DNA of 64,000 nucleotides, from NCBI GenBank assembly GCA_017461725.1, contig JAFTXG010000012.1, forward strand, positions 1-64,000, in the 5' to 3' direction. The position numbers were made by a program, and so were the translations under genes. The stretch comes from Lachnospiraceae bacterium. GTDB lineage: Bacteria > Bacillota > Clostridia > Lachnospirales > Lachnospiraceae. Within the stretch, counting starts at the first letter, position 1; every line of letters starts with the position of its first letter. The notes under the pieces were generated by a model. It was given only the letters and a program-made list of their open reading frames with translations, was not told the origin of the DNA and ran no database searches. Positions 8,756-17,911 of this stretch are shown here, one piece after another.

Positions 8756-8784
8756 GTCATACCGATATTTCGTACCTATTGCAA
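8756..8784 (-). promoter_or_regulatory. Candidate promoter of the two-component/lanthipeptide operon
   Basis: Reading the minus strand, TTGCAA (8779-8784), a 17-base spacer and TATGAC (8756-8761) form a sigma-A-like promoter about 170 bases before the first start codon. The -35 hexamer sits between the two 15-bp repeats described in the next entry and one repeat fills the spacer, as expected of a regulated promoter. The leader (8586-8750) contains only an unconvincing 26-codon frame (8632-8712). Confidence 0.45.
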
Positions 8785-8803
8785 CCGATATATCGTACTT
8801 ATT
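8761..8803. promoter_or_regulatory. Direct repeat pair, likely operator
   Basis: ACCGATATTTCGTACCTATT (8761-8780) and ACCGATATATCGTACTTATT (8784-8803) match at 18 of 20 positions with a 23-base period, and each core is nearly palindromic (CGATATATCG). They lie between the divergent two-component operon and the broken XRE gene. Either a LytTR dimer or the lost XRE regulator could be the cognate protein. Confidence 0.6.
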
Positions 8804-8855
8804 TTTCTTCTTTGTTTATAGCATAATAAAATAAGTACAAATAGAGGAGTAATTT

Positions 8856-9111
8856 ATGGAAATCAGCAAACGCTTAGTTGAAATACGAAAAGCCAAAAAA
8901 ATGTCCAGGTATCGACTCAGCGAATTATCCGATGTGTCCAAAAGATTGTTCCTTATCTGAGTTTTTTAACGAAGATGCCTCACAAGTTTACCTGACAGAA
9001 AAAGAAAAACAACACATTGCTGTTTATCGTTCTTTATCTGCCTCTCAACAAGCCGCCGTCGACCAGGTGATGGATACTCTAATCCCTGCCACAACAAATC
9101 AGTCTGATTAA
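8856..9111 (+). pseudogene. XRE-family regulator broken by an internal deletion
   Basis: ATG at 8856 has GAGGAG six bases upstream and encodes MEISKRLVEIRKAKKMSRYR followed by LSELSDVSK, a normal start of an XRE helix-turn-helix domain, but the frame stops at 8958-8960. In the +1-shifted frame the sequence resumes as CSLSEFFNEDASQVYLTEKE and continues to 9111 with a typical C-terminal tail of small XRE regulators. The recognition helix and the rest of the HTH (roughly 25 residues) are missing between the two parts. I conclude that a deletion whose length is not a multiple of three removed the DNA-binding core. A frame starting with TTG at 8878 covers the second part but begins in the wrong frame for the HTH. 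Confidence 0.75.
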
Positions 9112-9132
9112 TCAAATAAATTCCTATGTAAA

Positions 9133-9184
9133 ATACGCAGGAATCGCGTTCTGGTGAAAAAACAACCGCGCAATTCCTGCGTAT
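9133..9184. repeat. Inverted repeat downstream of the broken XRE gene
   Basis: ATACGCAGGAATCGCG and CGCGCAATTCCTGCGTAT form a long near-perfect stem around an 18-base loop. There is no U-tract, but it sits between two converging coding regions and may act as a bidirectional transcription stop or be a small repeat element. Confidence 0.5.
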
Positions 9185-9239
9185 CATCATGTCCTGATTA
9201 CACAAGATATTAAATTATTCCAGTTCAACTCCAACGACC

Positions 9240-10169
9240 TTACTTCTGCCACAGCGTCTCCGGATACACGCCAGCATCCTTCAGCGCCTGCAGTGCCGCC
9301 ATAACACCGGGCTTATCTTCCTTATACGTCACACCGTACCACTTGTCAGAGGAGGTCAATACCTTAACCACGGCCCTGTCCTCGTCCACCAGCTCGCCCA
9401 CAACCTTGGGAATGTAAAACTCGCCCTTCATGCGGTCCTCTCTGCCGTCAGCCACCTTGTCCAGGAAGGTCACAAAGCGCTCCTTCAGCTCATCCATGAT
9501 GCCGGGAGTGAATCCCCAGAAATTCATGGAAACCGGAGTGCCTGCCGGAAGATCGGTCCAGGTCTGTCCGTCATCCTCGGTAAATGCCGCGCCGTAGGGG
9601 CGCTTCTCAATCTTGGTGCGCTCGTCGATCTTGGTCAGATAGCCGTCCTTCATGGCACACACACCGCGAGCCACCGTACCGTGCTCGGTAACGGTATTTT
9701 CAATCAGGTATCCGATCATGGCGTACTGATACCTGTCATCGTCCTCTGCATTTGCAAGGAAATCATAGATCTGCTTAAACGCCTCGGGGCCGTAGTAATC
9801 GTCCGCATTGATGGCTGCGAAGGGTGCCTTCACCGCTTCGGCGCAGGCCAGGATCGCATGTCCGGTGCCCCAGGGCTTTACACGGCCATCGGGGATCACA
9901 TACCCTTCCGGAATATCCGCCATATCCTGGATCGCATACTCCACCTCAATAAACGGACTGATACGCTTTCCGATGGTATCCTTGAAATCCTGCACGTTTG
10001 CCTCTTTTACAATAAACACCACCTTCTCGAACCCGGCACGGATCGCATCGTAAATCGAGAAATCAATGATCAGATTTCCGTAAGCGTCCATGGGATCCAT
10101 CTGTTTCAGACCGCCGTAACGGCTGCCCAGTCCTGCTGCCATAATGACCAAAACCGGCTTATTCATCAT
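9240..10169 (-). CDS. Sugar-phosphate nucleotidyltransferase (GalU-like)
   Basis: 309 aa. The N-terminus carries the nucleotide-binding signature of the NTP_transferase family, VLVIMAAGLGSRYGGLKQMD, and a metal-binding AINADDYYG motif around residue 120; VKPWGTGHAILACAE fits the sugar-1-phosphate thymidylyl/uridylyltransferase fold. It would transfer UMP or a similar group from an NTP onto a sugar phosphate to supply precursors for glycan synthesis; the exact substrate cannot be read from sequence. No obvious operon partner: about 120 bases separate it from the upstream DUF5711-type gene on the same strand. Confidence 0.8.
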   Translation of the reverse strand: MMNKPVLVIMAAGLGSRYGGLKQMDPMDAYGNLIIDFSIYDAIRAGFEKVVFIVKEANVQDFKDTIGKRISPFIEVEYAIQDMADIPEGYVIPDGRVKPWGTGHAILACAEAVKAPFAAINADDYYGPEAFKQIYDFLANAEDDDRYQYAMIGYLIENTVTEHGTVARGVCAMKDGYLTKIDERTKIEKRPYGAAFTEDDGQTWTDLPAGTPVSMNFWGFTPGIMDELKERFVTFLDKVADGREDRMKGEFYIPKVVGELVDEDRAVVKVLTSSDKWYGVTYKEDKPGVMAALQALKDAGVYPETLWQK

Positions 10170-10289
10170 CTGTCCTCCATAAATTATATATTTGAATGTA
10201 ATTCAATCGTCAATTTCATCTGCTGTCGGCAGCTCTCACGCTGCCAGGGACACCCCTGTTCCTGCGACCATATGTCCGACAGCAAAATC

Positions 10290-11564
10290 TCAGCGCCCCA
10301 GCAAATCGTCCCATGTATTTGCCGACTCCAGTTTAATCTCCCGCGCCGTCTTTCCGTCGATTATCAGAAGCATATCCTCCGCTGTACAGGCCAGCCACCG
10401 GATATCGCTGCCCACGGCAGCCTCGTACTTCAGATCACCGTAAAGGTTATATATCTCACAGTAGGATGTGTTATACAAAACGATCCGTCCGCCTGAGAAA
10501 TTTGCCCCTGTATAGGCAAACGCCGTCTCAAACTCAGCAAGCACTTTTCCGGTTCGGTCATAAACACTGATCTGCCGTTTTGCAGAATCACTCCCCTCGG
10601 AAATGACCCCCACATACTCTGTGCTGTAGAAAACGCTGCAGATCTCCTCGCCGTAATCGATCTGTTTTACCAGCTGCGGCGACAATCGGTTTTTCAGCGA
10701 GTAAAAACATACCCGATCCTGCGCAAAGGCACATGCGTACACATCATCCAGAAACACAGTCCGACCGATCAGCTGTCCGTCGTACTCCTTAAAGCCGCCG
10801 ACCAGACGTTTGATCATCTCCTGTCCCTCATCACCGAAGTTGCGGAACACCACCTGGTTTTTCATCACGCCCTGATCCAGATATACATAGGCAGCCACCA
10901 TCTGCTGCCCGTCGGGAGACAGGGACATATCCAGTGTATAGCCGTCCTCCGTCAGCAGGGTCTTCATCTCGATGCCCATCTGGCGGCCGGACATATCGTA
11001 GAAGAACACCTTGTCCGCCAGATCATCCTCCACCACAATCGCCGTCACGCCTCCGGCAGAGACCGTCACCTTGTGAATCGGAAGCAGCGTACTGACCTTT
11101 CCGGTACAGCCGCTCTCATTAAATATGTACAGCAGATATCCACCTCTGTCAATCACCGCGGCGTAGCTGCCGTTTACCACGGCCACCGGGTCTGACAGTT
11201 CAAAGCTCTGCGTCCAGACAGCCTCCCCTTTACTGTTTACATAGGTGATGCCATCCCGATTCCAGCGCAGAATATAATCCATGTAGGCAATGTACCGGTC
11301 ATTTCCCGTGGTGGTGATCTCCTTTTCCCAGGAAATCACATGTCCGTCGTAGATCTCTTTTCTCCGATTCATCTCCAACAGGACGAATGCCCCCACCGCC
11401 ACCACAGCCGCCAGAAGCAGGATCAGCAGCCGCACCGCCCGATGCCTGCGCAGCTTTTTATCCAGTTCATCCGGCTCCGGCTTTTTTGACGTTTCCGGCG
11501 CCGCAGTCATCCCCTGACGCAGCTGTTTTTTTCGTTTTTCACGCTCTTTATCTGTATCTCTCAT
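10290..11564 (-). CDS. DUF5711-type membrane-anchored propeller protein
   Basis: 424 aa from the ATG at 11564 (GGGG six bases upstream); the frame runs further 5' without a ribosome binding site. After a charged cytoplasmic head (RDTDKEREKRKKQ) there is a single membrane segment at about residues 45-65 (LLILLLAAVVAVGAFVLLEM) and a ~350-residue extracellular part made of repeated strand pairs ending in Asp-Gly turns, for example SKGEAVWTQSFELSDPVAVV and SPDGQQMVAAYVYLDQ, typical of a beta-propeller. This matches the DUF5711 family of Lachnospiraceae from memory. Role unknown; next to LysM and spore-type genes, so a cell-envelope function is likely. Confidence 0.65.
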   Translation of the reverse strand: MRDTDKEREKRKKQLRQGMTAAPETSKKPEPDELDKKLRRHRAVRLLILLLAAVVAVGAFVLLEMNRRKEIYDGHVISWEKEITTTGNDRYIAYMDYILRWNRDGITYVNSKGEAVWTQSFELSDPVAVVNGSYAAVIDRGGYLLYIFNESGCTGKVSTLLPIHKVTVSAGGVTAIVVEDDLADKVFFYDMSGRQMGIEMKTLLTEDGYTLDMSLSPDGQQMVAAYVYLDQGVMKNQVVFRNFGDEGQEMIKRLVGGFKEYDGQLIGRTVFLDDVYACAFAQDRVCFYSLKNRLSPQLVKQIDYGEEICSVFYSTEYVGVISEGSDSAKRQISVYDRTGKVLAEFETAFAYTGANFSGGRIVLYNTSYCEIYNLYGDLKYEAAVGSDIRWLACTAEDMLLIIDGKTAREIKLESANTWDDLLGR

Positions 11565-11699
11565 ATAATCCCCATTCCGCATGACGCGCGGATCGCAGTT
11601 TTTTCCTGGCACAATATGCGCAACAATCCGCAGACATCATGAAAACACCGTATCCTCTGCACTCAATTTTATATATCTTACCACACTTTACAGAGAATT

Positions 11700-13001
11700 T
11701 CAAGGAATCAACAGCTCTTGTCCCGCATAGATGTGATCTTTATCAGCAAGCTGATTGATCTCGCAGATCCGGTCAATGATTTCGTCGTCGCGGTAACCGT
11801 ATAGTTTCCAGCAGATGGTTACCAGCGTATCCCCCTTCTCCACCAGGTAACTGCGGTATTCGGGCACGGCACCTGCTTCTGTATCGATTCCCGCTGCGGA
11901 GGTTTCGTCCTGTGCCGGAGAAGTCTCGTCTCCAGCCTCCGTCCCGGACACCTGGCCGGTGTTTTCACTGCTCTGTGACTCGCCGTCCCCGTCATTTCCG
12001 CCGCTCACAGAAGCGCTTTCTCCATTCGCTCCCTCATCCTCCGCAGGCAGCGTCCCGCCTGCCCCGATTCCATCCGGCTCCGTCTCGCCGGCTGACTCCG
12101 CCGATTCTGCCTCCGACTCACTTTCCGTGGGAGTCACATTTCCACTCACATCCTCAATGATCAGCTCCCCGAATACGGGCCTCGTCTGCGCTGTCCCATC
12201 CTCCTCGGTCTCGTTCCGCGACTCCAGGAAATTTCCGCTCAGATTTGTCAGCATTGCTTCCATCTCCCGCAGCTGCTCATAATGATTCATCATCACGATT
12301 CCGGACGCCAGCGCGATAATCCCCAGCACCAACGCCGCGGCGGAAACAAAGGAATATCCCGATTTTTGCACCGGGATCTCTCTTTTCTCCACCATCCGAG
12401 TCCGCATGTGAGTCGTCACCGCATCCACCGCCACCGGATCTGTCCGCGCTGCAAATACGGTTGTCACCATGTAGGACTGCATGGGCTCATTCCGCTCATA
12501 AAACAGATAATATCCCAGCTGCTCGCGGATCACATTCTGATCATATACGGAGAAGGTCTCCTCCTCCGCCTCAGCGTTGCGAATGATCAGGGCCCTCTTC
12601 TCCGCCCCCAGATTCTCATACATAAAGCCGCGGAGCATCCCCACGTTACAGTTTTCCGACTCCCCGCTGCAGATAAACCACCCGCAAATCGTCCGCCCGG
12701 AAAAGAACTCACTGATTTTCCCGTAGAGTCCGCTCCATGCCTCATCGGTCATCACGACACGACCGTCAGTCACCTGATAGCCCTCCGCCTGGACAGCTCC
12801 CTCCACAAACAGAAATTCTTTTCCCTCATTCCGATAATAATCGCCGATCAAGGCTCCCACTATCGGCTTATCCGCACGCGCGCACTTGCGGATAAAGGTG
12901 TTCACATAATCCTCAATATATAGTCTGATTTCCTCGTCACGCTCGCCGATCTGACGCACATTTTTCGGTATCGGACGCATCGTTTTCTCCTGCTTTTCCA
13001 C
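11700..13001 (-). CDS. Membrane protein with C-terminal LysM domain
   Basis: 433 aa from a GTG at 13001, chosen because a perfect AAGGAGG lies eight bases upstream; an ATG at 12980 preceded by CAGGAG is the alternative. The cytoplasmic N-terminal ~200 residues (IVGALIGDYYRNEGKEFLFV, later TICGWFICSGESENCNVG) recall an MPN/JAB-like fold, but the metalloprotease His residues are not evident. A membrane segment follows (VSAAALVLGIIALASGIVMM), then a long acidic Ser/Glu/Gly linker and a C-terminal LysM module (YLVEKGDTLVTICWKLYGYR to YAGQELLIP) that would bind peptidoglycan. It probably links the membrane to the wall. Confidence 0.8.
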   Translation of the reverse strand: MEKQEKTMRPIPKNVRQIGERDEEIRLYIEDYVNTFIRKCARADKPIVGALIGDYYRNEGKEFLFVEGAVQAEGYQVTDGRVVMTDEAWSGLYGKISEFFSGRTICGWFICSGESENCNVGMLRGFMYENLGAEKRALIIRNAEAEEETFSVYDQNVIREQLGYYLFYERNEPMQSYMVTTVFAARTDPVAVDAVTTHMRTRMVEKREIPVQKSGYSFVSAAALVLGIIALASGIVMMNHYEQLREMEAMLTNLSGNFLESRNETEEDGTAQTRPVFGELIIEDVSGNVTPTESESEAESAESAGETEPDGIGAGGTLPAEDEGANGESASVSGGNDGDGESQSSENTGQVSGTEAGDETSPAQDETSAAGIDTEAGAVPEYRSYLVEKGDTLVTICWKLYGYRDDEIIDRICEINQLADKDHIYAGQELLIP

Positions 13002-13141
13002 TCTTTCCCCCTCCTTGCCGATTATCGGGGGAGTTTTTCCCGGCAACGAACCCTTGTCCGCCGATTTCACCCCTCGACAATCCATTTTTTACATCATAGC
13101 ACAATAGAGGAATCGATTTTTGTCTAACGATTACACCGTAT

Positions 13142-13702
13142 TCAGAAAATGTTTCGACAGGAAATCCCCAAGGAAATACACTCCGCCAGTTCCATCACCA
13201 GAGCGAGCCGGGTGCTCTGCAGCAGCTCCGGCTCCAGATTGTCCCCGCTGTGAACCACCCCGGTGATATAAATATCCCCGACCTCCTGCAATTTTTTGCA
13301 CACTCCCAGGCCCGGACGAATGGACCCCAGCCCCAGGGTAATGCCGCCCACGTGATCCTCCCGTCCCACGGAAGCGTCCACCGCCACCACCAGATAATTG
13401 CTGCAGCAGCTCCGGATAAAATCCATCGTCGCCTTCAGATTGACGGCATGCACCGGTTTTCGCAGAGTCCCCAGCACCAGCGTCCCCGTCGGCACCATGC
13501 GGCACAGCTGATGCCCCACCAGCGGGCCAAGGCTGTCTCCCGTCGATCGGTCGCTGCCGATACACAGGTAAAGCACCCTCTCCTTCCCCGTTTTTTTCTT
13601 TGCCGCCTCTATTAATCCGGACAGCTGGCTGCCGAATACCTCCGGAGAAAACCGGCTGCCCGACCAATGATAAAATCTCGTCTGTTCCACTCCTGTCACC
13701 AA
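13142..13702 (-). CDS. yyaC: Spore protein YyaC (germination protease-related fold)
   Basis: 186 aa. Shows the family hallmark CIGSDRSTGDSLGPLVGHQL, a second block VVAVDASVGREDHVGGITLG and GDIYITGVVHSGDNLEPELL, matching YyaC, a sporulation protein related to the GPR spore protease. Its precise role is not established, but its presence supports an endospore former. The start is uncertain: TTG at 13702 with GGCGGG nine bases upstream, or the GTG codons at 13699 and 13690. A long open frame overlaps it in another register but is Gly/Arg-rich and looks like a shadow. Confidence 0.85.
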   Translation of the reverse strand: MVTGVEQTRFYHWSGSRFSPEVFGSQLSGLIEAAKKKTGKERVLYLCIGSDRSTGDSLGPLVGHQLCRMVPTGTLVLGTLRKPVHAVNLKATMDFIRSCCSNYLVVAVDASVGREDHVGGITLGLGSIRPGLGVCKKLQEVGDIYITGVVHSGDNLEPELLQSTRLALVMELAECISLGISCRNIF

Positions 13703-13819
13703 TCAGCATGACCCGCCTTCAGATTTATCCCGGATTTTTCTGTCTCGCGGGATAGCCAGGGTCATTTGCCTTTAGTGTTCCCGCTGCGGACCTCTTCAAA
13801 CCCTGTTTTCCCCATTTTC

Positions 13820-14884
13820 TCAGAGCTGATTCAGATTGACCGGTGCCAGCCAGTACCCCATTTCGCTCTTTCCCTTTCGTTCCCGCTCAAACCGGTGCAG
13901 ACCAAACATGGCCGCCATGAATTTCTCATTGACTCCGAACTCCCCCGGAACCCCCAGATAGATTCGGTTTTCCACCCGCTGTCTGGCCAGAATCAGATGG
14001 CGATACTGATAAAATCCGTGAAGAACAAAATGATTGTTTCCCCAGACCCAGTTTTCCGGCGGGAGCCGGCCAATGTCCTGCAATGAAATGCAGAGGACCT
14101 CCCACGCTGAGGGTTCAAAGGGCTTCGCCGCCGGGAACAGCCTGCAGAGTGTAAGCCATGGTTCCGGAGCAGACGTGCCGCAGTCTGCCGGCATGGCCGC
14201 GCCGGGCGCAATCGGCACTGTTATCGTTTTGGATGATGCATTCTCCATCGCAATCTCGTCATTGTCCCGGTCGATCTGGTATCTGGTGTGATAATCCGTC
14301 TCGTCAGCGCTCTCCCGTGCTATCTCCTTTCCGTCCCCGGACTCAACGCGCAGCTTTTGATCCTCTTGCGCGTTGTCAGGCCGCCTCCCTGCATTCACCG
14401 TTTGCCCTTCGTTCACTTCCTGACTCTTCACTTCCTCCTCTGCACCGGATACCGCCTCGTCCTGTTTGGCCAATCCCGATGCCTGTGCTTTTTCCCAAAA
14501 AGCACCCAGCCGAATATCCTCCGCCGTCAGGTTCCCGTCATTCCACACACTGAGCAGAAATGCTCTCCGATCCTCGCTGAGCAAAATTAATCCGGACAGC
14601 TGTTCCGGTGCCACACCACAGCCGCCCAGGTTCCCGGCAGGAAATCTCCATTGCCGTTCCCGCGCGCCCTTCTCCATCTCTCCAAGGTGTACCAGAGACA
14701 CGCCCTCACCGGCTATGTAGCCGCACAGCGCCATCTTTTGCTGCAGGACCTGTCCATGATTGAGGCACACCGTCAATCTGCACATTCCCTGCCGTGACTC
14801 TACCTTGGCAAATCCCAGATTCCGATTCCGCTCTCCGCCTCTATAGTCATATAAATAGGAAATAAATCTCGTAAAATCAGCCAT
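13820..14884 (-). CDS. Conserved Lachnospiraceae protein (DUF6128-like)
   Basis: 354 aa from the ATG at 14884, selected because AGGAGGG is seven bases upstream. The N-terminal ~130 residues (YDYRGGERNRNLGFAKVESR, LSGLILLSEDRRAFLLSVWN) and the C-terminal ~120 (WVWGNNHFVLHGFYQYRHLI, then IYLGVPGEFGVNEKFMAAMF) look folded and are joined by a long acidic, Glu/Asp-rich linker. The C-terminal motif set resembles DUF6128 as I remember it; no function is known. It is transcribed divergently from the HerA-like gene. Confidence 0.55.
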   Translation of the reverse strand: MADFTRFISYLYDYRGGERNRNLGFAKVESRQGMCRLTVCLNHGQVLQQKMALCGYIAGEGVSLVHLGEMEKGARERQWRFPAGNLGGCGVAPEQLSGLILLSEDRRAFLLSVWNDGNLTAEDIRLGAFWEKAQASGLAKQDEAVSGAEEEVKSQEVNEGQTVNAGRRPDNAQEDQKLRVESGDGKEIARESADETDYHTRYQIDRDNDEIAMENASSKTITVPIAPGAAMPADCGTSAPEPWLTLCRLFPAAKPFEPSAWEVLCISLQDIGRLPPENWVWGNNHFVLHGFYQYRHLILARQRVENRIYLGVPGEFGVNEKFMAAMFGLHRFERERKGKSEMGYWLAPVNLNQL

Positions 14885-15045
14885 GCTACCGCCCTCCTCT
14901 TGGTCAATTCTATGAAGCGGGGACACCAAATATGACTTTCCCCTCCCCCACACCGGCGATTTATTCCTCCGCAAAAGAAAAACATTGCCATTCCTGTCTT
15001 TATCCGCTAAAATAGATACAAACGTTCATTACCCGGGAGGTCTCT

Positions 15046-16701
15046 ATGTACACAAATGATTCCCTTTGGATCGCGCAGAGCGACAAGCCTGTCTGCATCT
15101 GCCCGTCCATGGCCAACCGCCACGGACTGATCGCCGGCGCCACCGGTACCGGCAAAACCACCACACTGAAAGTAATTGCCGAATCCTTTTCCGCCATGGG
15201 CGTGCCTGTTTTTCTTTCGGATATCAAGGGCGATATCTCCGGCACCTGTATGCCCGGTGTCGACAGCGAAAAGATGCAGGAGCGCATCGGCCGCTTTGGC
15301 ATCGAAAACTGGGAATATACCGCTTTCCCCACCCGCTTCTGGGATATTTTCGGGGAGAAGGGGCATCCGGTCCGCATCACTGTCTCTGATATGGGCCCCA
15401 CGCTGCTGGCCCGCATGCTGGAGCTGACTGAGGTGCAGACCGGCGTGCTGAATATCGTGTTCCGCATCGCCGACGACAACGGACTGCTCCTTCTGGATAT
15501 GAAGGATCTGCGTTCCATGCTCCAGTACTGCGGCGAACATCGGGCAGAGTATACCACCGCTTACGGCAATATGTCCTCTCAGAGCATCGGCGCGATCCAG
15601 CGTGCCCTGCTGGCGCTGGAGGACGAGGGCGGCGATATTTTCTTCGGCGAGCCTGCACTGGATATCCACGACTGGATGATGACTGACGAAACCGGGCGCG
15701 GCTATATCAATATTTTAAACAGCACCCGACTGATCAACAGCCCGGTGCTCTATTCCACTTTCCTGCTGTGGATGCTGTCCGAGCTGTTCGAGCGTCTGCC
15801 CGAGGAGGGCGATCTGGACAGCCCCAAAATGGTGTTTTTCTTTGACGAGGCGCATCTGCTGTTCGATGACGCGCCCAAAGCGCTGTTGACAAAGATCACT
15901 CAGGTGGTCAAGCTGATCCGCTCCAAGGGCGTGGGCGTATACTTTATCACCCAGAGCCCCAGTGACATCCCCGACGATGTACTGGCGCAGCTGTCCAACC
16001 GCGTGCAGCACGCCCTGAGAGCCTATACCCCCGCCGAGCAGAAGGCCGTCCGCACCGCGGCCCAGACCTTCCGGCCCAACCCTGCCTTCAAGACCGAGGA
16101 CGTGATCGGAACTTTGGGCGTAGGCGAGGCTCTGGTCTCCTTCCTGGACGAGAACGGTGTTCCCGGTGTGGTGGAGCAGGCTTATATTTTACCCCCTCAA
16201 AGTTTGATGAAGCCTGCCGACGAGGCTATTGTGGATCAGATCATCGCGGAAAGCGAGCTGGAGGAGCTTTACCGCGAGCCGCTTGACCGTGAATCCGCTT
16301 ACGAACTGTTGATCAGGCAGCGCGAATACGATTTAGCCGCCGAGGAGGAAGCTGCCAGAAAGGCTGCTGAGGAAAAAGCCATTCAGCAGCGGATCAAAGA
16401 GCTGGAGCGCGAGCAAAAGAAAGCTGCAGCCGCAGCCGCCAGAGAGCGTGAGCGCCAGCTGGCTGCACTGGAAAGAGAGCGCCGCAAACAGGAGCTGGCT
16501 GCCCAGCGCGAACAGGAACGCCTCTACGCCGCTGCCGTGCGGGAGCGCGAGCGCGAAATCGCAGCCATGGAAAAGGAGCGCGAACGTCAGCGTAAGCGTT
16601 TCCAGAAACAGGCAGACAAATTTGTGGGGTCAGCGCTGAACTCCATCGGCCGCGAACTGGGCAAGAGCATCAGCAGAGGCCTCTTTGGAAATCGCAGATA
16701 A
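15046..16701 (+). CDS. HerA-like P-loop ATPase, DUF853 family
   Basis: 551 aa; ATG preceded by CCGGGAGG. Walker A is [20 protein letters not shown] (about 28-46) and Walker B is [16 protein letters not shown] (about 263-278), followed by a sensor-like [20 protein letters not shown] and an arginine-finger region, the layout of FtsK/HerA hexameric ATPases in the DUF853 (YjgR-like) group. The last ~110 residues form a highly charged coiled coil of Arg/Glu/Ala/Gln ([20 protein letters not shown]) ending in a basic tail. HerA enzymes translocate DNA; the role of the DUF853 branch is not settled. No NurA partner is present nearby. A strong terminator follows. Confidence 0.85.
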   Translation: MYTNDSLWIAQSDKPVCICPSMANRHGLIAGATGTGKTTTLKVIAESFSAMGVPVFLSDIKGDISGTCMPGVDSEKMQERIGRFGIENWEYTAFPTRFWDIFGEKGHPVRITVSDMGPTLLARMLELTEVQTGVLNIVFRIADDNGLLLLDMKDLRSMLQYCGEHRAEYTTAYGNMSSQSIGAIQRALLALEDEGGDIFFGEPALDIHDWMMTDETGRGYINILNSTRLINSPVLYSTFLLWMLSELFERLPEEGDLDSPKMVFFFDEAHLLFDDAPKALLTKITQVVKLIRSKGVGVYFITQSPSDIPDDVLAQLSNRVQHALRAYTPAEQKAVRTAAQTFRPNPAFKTEDVIGTLGVGEALVSFLDENGVPGVVEQAYILPPQSLMKPADEAIVDQIIAESELEELYREPLDRESAYELLIRQREYDLAAEEEAARKAAEEKAIQQRIKELEREQKKAAAAAARERERQLAALERERRKQELAAQREQERLYAAAVREREREIAAMEKERERQRKRFQKQADKFVGSALNSIGRELGKSISRGLFGNRR

Positions 16702-16721
16702 TCCCCGCGATTCCTCTATTC

Positions 16722-16766
16722 AAAAGAGTCCCGCTCCGTTTTACACGAAGCGGGACTCTTTTTTTT
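16722..16766 (+). terminator. Rho-independent terminator after the HerA-like gene
   Basis: AAAAGAGTCCCGCT pairs with AGCGGGACTCTTTT around a short loop (CCGTTTTACACGA) and is followed by a run of eight T. The A-run on the other side makes it usable in both directions for the converging BlaI-type gene. Confidence 0.9.
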
Positions 16767-16832
16767 GACTGATTTATCCTTGTAAATCTTTTTTTGATTA
16801 GTCCAAAACACATTTAATGTGCTGAATTCAAA

Positions 16833-17213
16833 TTAAGCATTGATCATTTCGCGAATTTTTTTCAACTCATCCTCAGAAATACCATTTCGAAGCATCGCTG
16901 CCACAACAGCGCTGGGAGAACCATTGTAAGTCAGATTACAAAATCTCCTGATCTCTCTCTCCTGAAATTCCTCTCTGGTAATCAATGGGCTGTAGGTAAA
17001 TGACTGATGTATCTTTGCGCCCTGCTCAACCAGTCCTCTGTTCACCAGAATCTGTACCTGCGTATTGATCGTAGGTCCGGCAAACTTCTGTCCACACATC
17101 TCATCCAATCTGCGAATGATCTCGCCTACTGTGATCGGCTGGCCGGCATCCCACATACACTGCATAATCATCTGCTGACGATGCCCTATCGATTCTTTAT
17201 CAATTCTTCCCAT
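16833..17213 (-). CDS. BlaI/MecI/CopY-family winged-helix repressor
   Basis: 126 aa from the ATG at 17213 (GGAGG seven bases upstream). The winged-helix region is clear: IMQCMWDAGQPITVGEIIRR, then AGPTINTQVQILVNRGLVEQ, then the wing FTYSPLITREEFQ. The C-terminal tail (SAVVAAMLRNGISEDELKKI) matches the dimerisation region of BlaI-type repressors that are released by proteolysis when a BlaR-type sensor detects a beta-lactam. No BlaR1-like antirepressor is adjacent, so this is an orphan regulator whose target is unknown. Confidence 0.85.
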   Translation of the reverse strand: MGRIDKESIGHRQQMIMQCMWDAGQPITVGEIIRRLDEMCGQKFAGPTINTQVQILVNRGLVEQGAKIHQSFTYSPLITREEFQEREIRRFCNLTYNGSPSAVVAAMLRNGISEDELKKIREMINA

Positions 17214-17345
17214 ATACTTTCCTCCATTTGGGGGCATTAACCTATATAGAAATAATAGCCTTTCTCCGCGCTTCTGTCAATCCTTTAATAATAGTTTTTT
17301 GTTATTTTCCCCTTTATTTTGTTTGTTTTGCACATAAAAAAACAT

Positions 17346-17549
17346 TTAATCACACAATTCATCGACCACTTTCTTTACTCTTTCTATCGCTTTCGCCTTT
17401 ATCTGCCGGATCTCCTCCTCCGTATGAGTATAGTACATAGAAGCAGGAATCACATCCCATTGAGCCGTTCCGTTCAGCACACTGTTGCGGTCAATCTCTC
17501 TCAATTTTCTTTCCTCATTCATTTTTTGCAGCCATTCAAAAATGTTCAT
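17346..17549 (-). CDS. 67-aa hypothetical protein
   Basis: From the ATG at 17549 with AAAGGAG six bases upstream. The product starts MNIFEWLQKMNEERKLREID and ends with a charged helix (TEEEIRQIKAKAIERVKKVV). No family recognised. Spacing to the BlaI-type gene downstream is about 130 bases, so the two could be co-transcribed. Confidence 0.6.
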   Translation of the reverse strand: MNIFEWLQKMNEERKLREIDRNSVLNGTAQWDVIPASMYYTHTEEEIRQIKAKAIERVKKVVDELCD

Positions 17550-17576
17550 TAGCGCTCCTTTCCCGTTAGTTTTCAC

Positions 17577-17911
17577 GCATCAATAAATTTACGCCGTTTA
17601 TCTGCGCTCCACTCTATAACTAGTCTTTTAGTATAGCAACACAGAAAAATAAACTTTGACATTTAGTCAGAGTCTAACAGCAAGTTACTATTATAATTAT
17701 AACATATCACATACTCTTTTTACAATATAAATGCGGTATAAAATCCAAAAATATCGTTCAGATTTTTAGAAAGTGCGAAAAGGTGTTGCTAAAGAATGGG
17801 TTCAGACATATTTTTGTTCACACGCTAAAATATTTCCCGCAGAAATACTTTCCGATTGAAATCCCCTTCGGTTAATGTTACAATGCAAGAAACGTTTTCC
17901 GGAGACAGAGT
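17577..17911 (+). promoter_or_regulatory. Intergenic region with the metF promoter
   Basis: The 335 bases between the divergent small gene and metF contain a good sigma-A promoter for metF: TTGAAA (17856-17861), 17-base spacer, TACAAT (17879-17884), giving a leader of only about 20 bases. No riboswitch or T-box motif was seen. The remainder is AT-rich without a recognisable gene. Confidence 0.7.

Noticed and set aside
13131-13709. 192-codon frame overlapping yyaC in another register
   Set aside because: Gly/Arg-rich translation typical of a GC-rich shadow; YyaC motifs are in the other frame.
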